Assembly: GCA_902702965.1 (NCBI GenBank)
Contig: CACRXP010000092.1
Location: 1,381,657 to 1,445,656, forward strand
Reading direction: 5' to 3'
Length of the DNA: 64,000 bases
DNA from: Spirometra erinaceieuropaei
Taxonomy: Eukaryota > Platyhelminthes > Cestoda > Diphyllobothriidea > Diphyllobothriidae
The notes under the pieces are model-generated. The model ran no database searches, was not told where the DNA came from, and saw only the letters and a list, made by a program, of their open reading frames with translations. This document shows, in pieces, positions 33,101 through 45,100 of this stretch. A program made the translations under genes and the position numbers. Each line of letters begins with the position of its first letter. The first letter of the stretch is position 1.

Positions 33101-36100
33101 AGATTGAGAAAGAACCCGCGAGTGTCACATTGATTGTTCGTCACGATTTTAGGGGTGACACTGCGGACCGGAGACCGAGGTCTTGTCTGATCCCTCCTCC
33201 CTAATTTCCATTAGATGGCTTTCTAGGTGTGCTTTTCGCCAGCGTCGACGAGGCTCTACAACTTGAAGTACCTTAACAGTGGCGTAAATCGATGCATCCT
33301 GACGGGAGGACCACAGTAGTCCTTCCTTCCACGCCCATGGATCTCCAGATGTAGACTTCACGCGCAGGGGCTGCATGGTGACTAGCAGGGCATTGTCGGT
33401 TGGGTTGACTTATAGCCATTTCCTCTTTGTCAATAGGAGCGAAAAGGCGAGTCCCAGGAAGCAGTCCTGAAGGAGGAGACACCATCGATGGGACAAGAGT
33501 TTTATTAGCCTGACGTTTCGGATTCCTGCTCGAACCCATCATCAGAGACAAAAGCAGATAGGGGTGGTTCATTGCACAGTTGGACATTTCCCAACACCAG
33601 GGTCGGCGCGTCAGATGGTCGAGCAATCATTACACCAACATCCAACGCACGTGATAAGATTGCAGCAATTAACGACGCAAAGGTCGGCCATCAAACAGTC
33701 ATCACATCAAGTGCAACGATCCCTAATGAAGGGGGGATTCGTGAACATTCATAGGTATGCGGTATCATGGCGACTGCATCCTATAAATACTGCTGCATCT
33801 TGTTCATGAACCACCAGTATCTGCTTTTGTCTCTGATGATGGGTTCGAGCAGGAATCCGAAACGTCAGGCTAATAAATCTCTTGTCCCGGCGATCGTGTC
33901 TCCTTCATTCTCTCTTTCCTAAAATAGTGTCCCAGGCCACTTATGATATGGCTGATTTACCGACGTCCTTGTGCTATCTACCAATCAATCTTCCCACCTT
34001 TCTGCACGCTAAATAACCCTTAACTAGGAGTATAGAAGAAATGTATTAGACTTCTCTTGAGCGAGAAAATCACTTCCTTCTACCAGTTGTGAGGTAATGA
34101 GGTTGGGTTCAACAATCTCCTTTTGAATTTTTTTATTTTCCGATGCTTTTCTTAGACAGTCTGTAACCAATAGGGATTTCAAAGACGTCCTCCTATCCTT
34201 CCCTTAATAAAACTGAACTGAACACCCGGCGTGGCATGATAGGCTCTCGCTCTTCTCTCTATCTCTCTCTCTCTCTTTCTGTACCACTCACATACGGCAG
34301 TAGTTGAAGGCTCCCGCAAGCTTAATTCAGCTAGACCAACGCGTGCCAGAGGCCAGTAATGAACTCTGTGGGCCTAACCGTTCCAAGTGACATTCTGGGG
34401 TAGGGGGTGAGGGCGTAGCCATAATCCAATACAATCCAACAAGTGTTGCTACCTCAAACGCACACGGACCATCCCAAACCGACCATGCTCCAACTCCGGA
34501 AGGACACCTGGCAGCTAAATTCGAGTCGGTTTTTTGTCGAGCATTTTCAAGCCAAATGCTCTGTTACTCGCAATATGAACTCAGGTCCCGTTAGTTGACT
34601 GCTAGTTGTATTGCAACGACCGTAGATGGATCTATACGGGCAGTTTTGGTAACTGAAGCACCATGAGAAACCACATGGGGACGTCGGAGTTGGAGGGGAG
34701 GGGAAAGAGGGATGGTTATATTTCAGTCTTGCCAACGCAACGGCTTATTATAAGGCGGGACGCGTCTCTACCATTTTAGGCCTATTGACCTGCAGCGTGG
34801 GATGGAGGGGAAGTGCGCATCAAACTTCTGCATGACGGGATAAGGCCAAGTTTTTTGCGATCAGCGAAGGGTATAAACTGTGTGCAGAAAGACGTCATGT
34901 GCCCGGCAAAGTGAATGCAAAACCGGTGGCCTGCGAATGTAAGACTTTATAAAGAGGCGGGCTTGCACAGTGCCTGCTGCACTCGCTCCTCCTCCGCCCA
35001 CTTTGCACCGATTGCAAGAAAATGTCGTAACAACGACATTTTGGCGGCTGACAAAAAATGAACAGCTCCTCTATGCGTGCCACACACACCAATTGGTCCT
35101 CAAGGACAGCTTGGATCTCATACACGTGGTAGCGCCCCGTCAATAAGGAGCCATTGAGCCTGATTCTCAGTGCAGTGGTGGGTCGTGATAGCTTCAAGCG
35201 CACGAAGACGTAGATGGCAGTCACGTGAAGGACGTTTCATGCCAGAGCCACACAAACGTGAATGCAGTGAACCGATATAGACGACGGCGCAGTTCAGATC
35301 AGCGTGAGAGAGTGATTTCAGATGAGATTTTCGGAAGTCGCAATAATTAGAGCTAGCTGACAGTGGCAAGTGTCGGAGGTACGCGAACGTGAGGAAATCA
35401 TCCGTGAAGTAGAAAAGAGTTCACATAACATGCGAAAGGGTTTCACCAGACAAGTCAACGCAACCACAGCAAGTGCATGACATGGTGTAGATAACGAGCC
35501 AAGGGACACCTTTCGCGAGAGGCCTTAAATCCTCTGGTTCACCGTGTGCGCCGCAGTCGGTGGAACACGACTGCAACCACAGCACTTCGATCCTGTTGGG
35601 CATATGCTCCTTTCATCGGGAGTCAATGGGGATAGGCCTTTATGTCTGATTTTGCCCGCTTTACTCCCAAGGACGAAGAAAGTCAGCTTTACTTTTGGAT
35701 TTTTGTAACACAACGGCCATATACTGAAGTTCGGTTAACTGATAGAAATTCTGGAGGGGGCGACAATTTCAAACATTATGATTCTTAGATGTTTTTGGCA
35801 GATTTTGAATAATTCAAATTGACCCAACTGTGAAAACCTCGGCGCCCCGGTGGGATTCGAACCCATGCAGTAAGGGGAAGGCTTTAGTACAGTCAACGCT
35901 CTAACCACATGAGCTACGAGGCCCCGCCGGACGACGCGAGTCTAGTAGCATTTGGATCAAGTTACCCGCCCAACCTACTGCAACGTCAGGAATACACCAA
36001 ATCGGATACAGTAAGTTGACTGCCCAAGCGGGATTTCCTAAGTGATTCGCCTAGAATCCACCAGCTGACTACCAGGCTCACATAATTCATGGATGTCTTT

Positions 36101-39100
36101 GGCAGATTTTGAATAATTAATATCCACCCTTTAGGATTCTACTGAAGGACGTTAGACGGATCGGCAATTTTGAGTTTATGGTTTAGGAAACTGATTGTTA
36201 GTCGATTCAGCCCGGCTACAGATTCGATGTCGTAAGACCTGAAGATCTGCTAATTTTCGGAAGGACCAATAGGACCTTATTTCTGGACACAAACGCGTTT
36301 TTCGCACAGCCTGCAAAACCTAGGACACACCAGCCGGCAGGCTTTTTAAGCGTTCACAAAAGCGCTCATTCGGGTCTACAGAGACCCATTATTTAAGCTA
36401 ACCGACTGAAAACGTTAGATGTCAAGCGTCGCCTCAAATACACGGAGGCTCAAATAAGCCCTAGCTCCTGTCTGTTCCTGGAAATACGTGAGTTTAGAAA
36501 GCAAAATCGTTTGTGACTGCGTCTAGAAACCTTTTTTACTGAGCGGTAAAGTATGATGAGGCCTTAAGTAGAAACTCTAAAGAAGTGTTTATTTTTTTAA
36601 ACAAACGTTAAACCGACTCTTTTGACCCCTTTAGTGATTGCTGCTCTGGATCCGAAGAAAAATGGACGGATCAGCATTATTGGGGTGTCCTATGTGGTCC
36701 TGATAAATCTTCTGGGCGCAGTCATCGGCACAGTCTGTGCCTCAATTATCAAACCAGGTACGTTTCTGTCGCGATGTTGTGAATGAGATGATGCATTGCT
36801 GCGTGTGTGAGTTTACATTCGAAAGAAGCTCTCGACTAATTAAAAGGGTGTAACCTGACAAGGAATTGGTATTCATAATACACCACATGTAAAAAGTGCA
36901 AAAAAATGGTAAAGCGACCGCTCGATGGGGGCCGGAAGGCGGCTTCCAGGAGGCAATTTAGAAGAGGAATACTCGACAGTCTGAGCGGGCATCTCATCAG
37001 AGGCAATAGGAGATATGAGTAGGAGAAGCTCAAGGGTTTGTTGTATGCATGGGAGGTGGTCGCTATGTCGTCAAGCATTTACTAAACTAAACAGAAACCG
37101 CATATATCGATGGTTGTTATGGTTAGAGTAGTAACGTCTCAACTATTCATACCGTAGTTGGTGACTGTCACCATTTCACTAGCAGTAATAATTGTTGGTG
37201 TACTATTTGGTCGGCAGTTTGACTCGCCGACGCGGTCAACGGAAGTAGTGTTAGTTCTCATGCTTCCCGTTTGCTTATGCGAAGCCTGAGGACTGAATAT
37301 TAAGGGGAGATAGAGCTGCGCTTGTTAACTGACTGCGGGTCGGAGACTTAGGACGTAAGGAGCTCACAACTCACGCGGCTGTTACGACTCTCGTACAGTT
37401 TGGGCGTGTGATTAGTTCGTGTCAAATGAAACGCGCCGCGAGAGCTGGCCTCATCTCCATCGCTGTTGCTGCGTGCTCGGTCATCCGCGTCCGGAATACT
37501 CTCTGATTCAAGTTGCCTTCGAACGAGACAAGGTGTATGTCGGTCCCATTATTTGGCGCCTGATGGTTGCCTTCGGTCCTTGTTAAACCGCAGCCCCGAG
37601 TGGCATGAGAATGCGGTTGACGGCTTCTGAGACGTGCCTGATGTACGGAGCGCTTGCAAAAATATGACTGCGGTGAAATTTGACCTTGTGTCCTCTGCCC
37701 GTGCAGCAGTAAACATTCGTTCGGATCATCCGTTGAAAGTGTTGTGATTTGTAAACCGTGACGTTTGATTTACTGCAGCGCGTTCCAACGCGCCGATGCA
37801 GTCCTCGCGCAACTGCGTTTGTGGTTGAAGCTCAGAGCTCCCTTGGTATTTGTTTCTTTCTTAAACTATGGTTTCTATGCGACCAAAATGTTTGCTGCAG
37901 TAGTGGACACAAAGGAGTAACTTCAGGTTGGGACCGTCCTTCTCCATCGGGAAATATATGTCCAGGAAGTCCGTGCTAAGATGTTTGTTAATCCCGTTCG
38001 ATGACTCCTAAGGCACTGTCTACAGATGGAGCCCAACGTTTTCGGTGTGCGACGCTGAAAGACTGGTGAATCCAACAGCTTCGAAACCACATCGGTCACG
38101 AGTTCACAAATCGGCGAACCAGGTGATGTGTCTTTCATCTGCTCGTTAACTGTCTCGTCAAACGTGAAGTAGTCCTCGTGGTAGAACTTCAGCACCTGGA
38201 AGATTTAAGCAGATTCTGCGGAATTGAAGTAGACACCTACGTGATGCCAATAGAAGCGAAGAGACGACTCCCAGGAAGTAGTCTTAAAGAAGGAGACACG
38301 ATCGCTGGGACAAGAGCTTTATTAGCCTGACGGTTCGGATTCCTGCTCGAACCCATCATCAGAGAAAAAAGCAGATACGGGTGGTTCATGCACAAGGGGC
38401 TGCAGTATTTACAGGATGCAGTCGCCATGATACCGCATACCTATAAACGTTCACGGCTCCCCCCTTCATCCGGGATCGTCGCACTTGGTGCGTTAATTGT
38501 TAGATGGCCGACATTCCCGTCGTCAACTGCTGCAATTTGGGCACTGCCGCCAAAGAGGACAACTCCCGGTTCTGTGCACAATAAACCCCTCATTCTGGTG
38601 CATTTTGTCTCCCTACAAATTGGGATCTGACCCGACGACGGTGGCGCACAGACAGGGACACACTCACACCGCCTGGTCACAAATCTTTACTTCCGGGTCG
38701 TATTAGCCGTTAGGAGTGGTCTCTAATTTTCGTTTGTATATTCTGCTCTGACGCAGATCGGTCGATTATAGCTTCTAATCCCTTTTTGTTTAATTTAATT
38801 TTAGGGAGTGCTTGAAAGGTCTGATGTGTTTTTATTTTCTAGGAAGCAGACAACTGATTACTCCGCCCTCATCATCCGGAAATAATGCCCTAACAGGAAC
38901 CGGTCTCACGGCCTCGGATGTTTTTCGTGACATGTTTTAGTAAGTTGCCATTTGCTTTGTTGGGGATCACCTTCGGAGCCCATTTTCTGTCTACTTTGAG
39001 GTTGTAAACTACGGAATAGAACTTGGAGGCGTTTATCTACTGGGAGAGCCGACTCGAATCGGCAACGGTAGGGTGTATGACCACAATTAACGCGAGGTAG

Positions 39101-42100
39101 CCAGTGGACCGTGTCATACGGAAATCGTGATAGAGAGGGTTTTACGGGCGGGGCGAAACCTAGGACAGAGAGCAGGCGCAATGCAAGAAAGCGCAGAAAA
39201 TAACTACATTTCCGTCGAAAGCCTTGACAACGAAGGTGAGCTCATTAGTAAAGAATTTAAGGAAGGGTCACAGTAGAGTTTTAGAACGCCGTGTAGATGG
39301 CGTATGCAAAACGGTTCACAGGCTTCCGCAAGTTAGTTGGGGTCATACACCCAACCGTTGTTCTCTAATCTAGTGCAGCATGCCGAAAGTAGCATATTTC
39401 CTGGACAGGAGTACCGGCGAATATGAGCTAGGGATTAGGATGGCTATTTTTTATTAACTGACCGCCGTCAGGCAGCCAAAAATAGTGTGTTTTCAGGAGA
39501 AAAGTGTCGACAAAGACAAGTGAGAGAGAGAGACTAGGATGGCAACTTCTGATTTACAAATCGTCGTCAGCCAACCCCACCTAACTCCAGACCTGAAGGA
39601 GCTAGGATTCGAACCCAGGTCATCGTGAATTGAGCAGTCCAATGCTCCACTGTTGAGCAACGGATCTGTTGACTTGTCGATTGGGATCAGGAATAGCACC
39701 CAGGATGGCAGGGCGTTCACCGTTATTCCTCCCCTGCCAATATTGTTGGTCACTATTTGACTCCATGCAAAAGCACCTGATTGGCCTCTAAGGCGCATCG
39801 GATTGTGCATTGGGGCACGCGTTAAGGAGATCAAATTCTACCGCAGGCAAAATTTTTACAAGCGCTTTGTCCATCCAAAAGACAGAAAACATACACCTGT
39901 TCTTTCGCGAGCCTTGTACGTCAACTTTTCAGCGTTCAAAATTTTTAAAGCGGCCTTTGCGGGGCTTTTGTGGTTGTTTTGAGGAGGAAAAAGCAAAAAG
40001 GGAGTGCTGTATGTGTGGTGTCAGTGTGTGAAGAGTGCGTTTCACTTTAAATTAACTTGATCGCGGCAGTAATTTGGCGAGTTGGTCTCCTAGTACTCCT
40101 TTGGCACCAAACAAACTGTCCATGTGGTTTCATAGTCGGACCGTGAGTGAAGGGGAAGCCTTTAAAGAGCTCGTTAGGGCATGTTCTTGCGCAGCCGTTC
40201 AAGTGGCAACATAGTTACGTTGTTCTCGCCCTTTATTTTAGCAACCTCTTCCCCGACAACATTGTTGGAGTGACTATATTTCAGGTAACACCAACTTTTT
40301 TGTGCGTCCAGATATTTAACCCACATTTTTCACTGGATTGATGCTGTAAACTGACCTAAGAAGGACCAAAAATGAGTCCGATGTGGGAAAGAAACAGTTC
40401 ATTCTTGAAAACCGCATGGTAGGGATAGTCGTCTCACTGTTCTGAGTTCGCAGTGAAATACGGCGGTCTTGTTTCAGTGTAGTAAGAAACACTTCCTGAA
40501 ACTCACATTTTCGCTCTGATCGGTGGTATTGGTGTTACAGTCTGCACAGACGGAGTGTCCGATGTAAGTCTCCACGAACAATTTACCCGGGTTGGAATCC
40601 CGAGGTTTGTCGGCCTGAGGTTGATTTACAGATGACTGACGCTGGTTAAACGTACTTATTTTACTCCAGTTCTCATGTGAACTGAAGACGTTAAGAAGGT
40701 CCACGATGAGGTCATGCTGATCTGAACGGCATAAGCAGCCGGTCCACCCATTTACCCACTCATGGGTCTACAACTTTTATTTATGTCATTCCTGACCTCT
40801 AAGACCCGTTGACCCGCACTTACAAGTGGTGTTTTAATGAAACGTTTATTGGTTCACGCGAAAATAATCTTTTTAAATTTTAGTTTCGAACTGAAGTGGT
40901 CAACGTTACGACAATGGAAAAAACAACTGTTTCAAACAAACCCGGGACCAATATGATCGGTAGGTTTTTCAACTCATCTTAGTAAACAGTATTTTGTTGC
41001 CATTGGCGAGTCCTTGTTGAGAGGGGGTGCAGAAAAATAACTGCGATTTTTTCCTATTTAAGGAGTTGCGTTAGGTGAAATACTCAAGGCCCTTCATAAG
41101 TGCAATTGGGGTAACAGACATCGGGGTGGATTTTAGATGCGAGGTGACTGCCGGACGATTCCGTTATTGATGGAAAGCGGAACGCGGTCACCGAAAGTCA
41201 TTTCGTTAGGGGAATTATCAGTCACAGAACACCAGAGGGAGAGTTCCATCGTAGCAGTACGATTGAGGTCCGGCACAGCGAGTAACGCTGGAGAGTGGCT
41301 CCTAGCCTCCTAATGGTACCAGCACCCTTCGAACATGGAATTCCAGAGGGGTTGGACTGACTTATGTGGACGTCTAAGTAGAACACGAGAACAGGAGCCA
41401 ACTGTCATACGGGTGGCTTCTAGCCAGCTTCCAGTCAAATTAAGGTTGCGGTTAAGGTTAGGGCTAACGTTTAGTTAGCGGTAGCGATCAAATTTAGGGT
41501 TAAGGTAGGGGTTAGTGTCAACTGCAGACTTAAGGTTTAGAGTAGGGTAACGGTCAAGATTATGGCAACGGTTCAGTTTTCTATCAGGGTTGTTGTTTGG
41601 GTTAGGATACAGGAATATCTGGTGCAGGTCTAACTTTATTACATGTGCGGGGCGTACCTCTTCCAATGTCCTCTTCGGGCGGCCACATGCGTCAGTCCCG
41701 CTCCAAGACGTAATTCCCACCTTAAAAATGTCATACTGACTGCATATTCGCCCAAAGGCTCACCTGAGGACCGTGAAGCCCAACTCGCACTATTTCAGCT
41801 TCAGCCTTGCCGGGATGTGTTCTTGGTGGATTAAAGAAGGCTGACGACGGTATGAAGATCAGCTGGGCATCCCGGTAGTATGTTATCCTCAACTGAATAT
41901 GAGAGGGGATTCAACCAATCTCAGTAAAAGCTAGAAAAAAAAGGATTGCGAGGAATCGTAGGTTATCCGAGTAGGACACTGGAACAGGGATTCCATCGTA
42001 CTGCTGGTAGCCTTGGACCAAATTCCAGAGAGAGTAGGGTTAGGACCTGGGGAATTGGTACCCTGCCAGGAAGTTAGTGCGAGGTCACATGATTTACCGG

Positions 42101-45100
42101 TGGGATTCTTGTCCTTTATTGCCCTGATATTTGGACAGAAACCAAACTTGTATCCTAGGAAGATAGTGCGACGTAAGGTGTGGCTATGGAGCCTCACCTG
42201 ATGGACACAATACTGTTGACCTACTTAAGTATTTTGAGTTAGTGTGATTACGTTGGCCTGGTGTTGCTGTGCGTTGTGGCGTGTGTTCTTTGTTGTCTTG
42301 CCTACCACTTTTGGCCCAATGTCGGCGGTTCTTCTTGGCTGTCGGCCCGTCATCTCCTTCTGACTTTCGCGTTAGATGCTTCAGGGTTAGGATTCAGGGC
42401 TGCGGTCAAGGGTTGGGTTTAATGAGCTAGGGTTTTGGTTGTGGTTAGGGATTAGGGGGTTAGGGCCAACAGTTAGGGGGGCTGGGGTTAAGGGGTGAGG
42501 TTAGGACAAATATTTCTCAATCATTCAAAGTACAACCGCACATTCCCAATAGCTTTTCTTTTGCAATTACTTGATTTCGTCGCCTGTGCATTCCCCGACC
42601 CCACCTGTAAAAACACCTGTTACCATCGGTCCCGTATTACACTTGGCTGGGGCTTTTTACCTCAGGTGCGGCTACATAACCATATCTGACCTAGTGCGAC
42701 ACCATATTCCTAGGATTTAGCAGTACTCGTGACTCGTGCAATTTTATGTCCACTCAGGTCGCGTGATCTTTTGCCATGCTGTCTTTGTAAAGCGAACAGC
42801 ATCTTTTTGGTTTGAGAACGATCAAACCCGCCTAAAGGCCCATTGATATAGCTGATCTATGAGCAGCCCTCCGTTTAAACCTGCCCTTCGCCAACTTTGC
42901 GCAGGCCTCTACTAACCGGCTTGGCTTTGCATGACTTAGAGCTCAGTAGAGTAGTTTGTTTAAATAAACAAAATGGATGTACGATAGGGATGTTGTAAGA
43001 TCCGATCTAAGAGATGTCTTACCGACGGACGCCCTGGGTTTTACTGACTTTTGCATCTGCCTGTAAAAAGTATTGATGTCGCAAACTGCGTCACCGGCCC
43101 ATGACCTCTGGAGAGCCAATCAGATGTCAGACTGAACAATGTGGCACTAGTTGACCTTGAGAAGGCAGCAGATGACGATTGGGTAAGCGCCAGTGCGCGT
43201 GATACGGCAAATGTCGGGGGTGGGGGTGAGGGAGTGGTGAATTTGACGTATGTACGTGTACTTAGGAAAAATATTTCCCGGGAAATTCGGTAGGCGACGT
43301 AAAAGATTTGAGCTTTCACCTCTGAGTGCAGTTGGAATACTTGATTTAACCGCTTTTTTCTTCTTATTCAAGGTGTACTGTTTGTGTCGATTGTATTTGG
43401 CGCAGCGGCTCGCGCCAGCAAGGAGAAGGGGCAACCCTTTCTGGACTTCTTCGCATCCCTGTCTGAAGTTGTGACCAAAATTATGCGGGCTTTTCTCAAG
43501 TAAGTACCACCTCCCCCAAGTTATTTATGAAAGGAAAGTTGCCTAGCACTGAACCCCATCTCAGTTCCGATGTAGCATTCTCAACTGAATGCTGCAATTA
43601 CTTTTGCTGCATCTAACCAAAGTCTGAGATATCCCATATTGATGACAAAGAATATATAATCCACACACGTACACACGGGGATGGGGATAAACTTTTGCTT
43701 CTACTTGAAAAAATATCGACCACTGACTGCGATATAATTGAGGGATGCTCACCGATCGCAACTGACTGGACAACGAACCCGTGGCTCAAAGGTTGGGGCG
43801 TTGGACTTCTAATTACGTGGTCAAGAGTTCAGGTCTCGGGGATTGTCCCCCTGGGTCGGGTATGATTGGCTGATGACGGCTGACAGAGCAGAAATGGACA
43901 TTCCAATCTCCCTTGTCCCTGCCAGTAATGTCATTCTGCCAGCGAGTATTGTCTTTGAAGACGCAAGCATGTTGATGTGACCTTGCCTGGAGTCCAAAGT
44001 TAGGCCCGCCTTAATGACGGCTACCATAGGTCAAGCTAAGTGTAAGAAACAATAAAAAGGCTTTATTTTATGTCGGAGCCTTAAAATACCGACTCGGTAA
44101 CGCGCGTTTTGCAGGCGGGTCGAACGGGTGCGAGTGTCTAGGTGGGTCGGCGCAGTGGCTCCCACAACGGGCTGGGCTGGGTACAACTGCCTCACGGCAC
44201 GCGTTTATCGAGCTACGCTCAGTCTGCAGGAACCCCTAACTACTGTTATACATGCATTTGGTAGCGGCCCCTAGACGCTGGCTTCCACCCTGCGTCAGAT
44301 ACTGCCTCCACAACCCCCTTACTGGTTGGTTGACATCCCTGGACAGTCAACTGTTGCATGAGATAGGGGGAAGAGGTAATAAGAGCGACGCCGGAGAATC
44401 CATCCCCGCGTCACGCCAGCACATTCCTCACTAATAATAAATCTAACGCGCTTTAATCTACCGCGAAGCGCTAAGAGTCTTGCCTCGACTGGTTGTCATC
44501 TGACAGATTAGCAGGGTCTTCACGACGACCGAGAATAAGATCTCAACATCTTCTCAATGTGACCTTGGCAAGATCCTATTTCGTAGCCGTACCTGTTAGG
44601 GGTTAATGGCTGGGGTTGGGGTTAGGGTCAGGCTGGGGCTAGTCTACTGCAGGTACGACTAATAAATAAGACTCGACCGTGACCTTTATGGCATTCTCGT
44701 GCATGTAAAATGCGAACCGACCTAGCAGAGAGCCGGTACATACAGTGAGTGAACGATCGCCCGAAATGTTGGCTGAAATTCTGAAATGAGTTTTCGATTA
44801 GCAAGGATTACTTGGGCGCGGTTACAATACTGATTATCTTGTGGCATAATCCTATGCTATTTCGAGCTCGGCAGGATATCAGCTTTTCAATCTCCTATAG
44901 AAGCCGTATTCGGTAAAAGATGACTACCTAGGTAACATGCATTTTTCACCTTGATATTCGATGGTCTCATAAATTCAAACATATTTTCTAGCAGCCATAA
45001 ACTAAATATGCATTTTTTAGTCGTTTGATAGAGAATTACGTTTCCTTTATATTTTATACTCAAAGATGTATAATTAGGTTCAAAACATTTTTCATTATGA

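Larger units (their letters stand above)
33470..33905. mobile_element. Palindromic PLE terminal repeats
   Basis: The left end GGAGACACCATCGATGGGACAAG on + mirrors the right end CTTGTCCCGGCGATCGTGTCTCC. The arms run through the hammerhead sequences (33499-33555 on -, 33823-33879 on +). The middle matches the PLE terminal-repeat body (CCAACATCCAACGCACGTGA, GAAGGGGGGATTCGTGAACA). No reverse transcriptase lies between. It looks like two PLE ends fused head-to-head. Confidence 0.7.
29080..36634 (+). other. SLC1 intron 2 (7.6 kb)
   Basis: It begins GTTTGT and ends CCTTTAG. It contains SINE1 and SINE2 copies, two PLE relics (30081-30720 and 33470-33905), a 210-bp tandem duplication and an antisense run of unrecognised open frames (34895-35713). 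Sections 31990-33470 and 36090-36634 show nothing recognisable. Confidence 0.8.
36758..38842 (+). other. SLC1 intron 3 (2.1 kb)
   Basis: GTACGT to TTTCTAG. It contains an antisense PLE relic (37250-38460). 36758-37249 shows nothing recognisable. Confidence 0.8.
40960..43372 (+). other. SLC1 intron 6 (2.4 kb)
   Basis: GTAGGT to TTCAAG. It contains telomere-like repeats (41385-41640, 42205-42705). The remaining parts are unrecognised. Confidence 0.8.

Noticed and set aside
35838..35930. tRNA gene on the minus strand with a perfect T stem
   Set aside because: The anticodon arm is long and unpaired and the downstream body is repeated at 17.1 kb, so it is SINE2.
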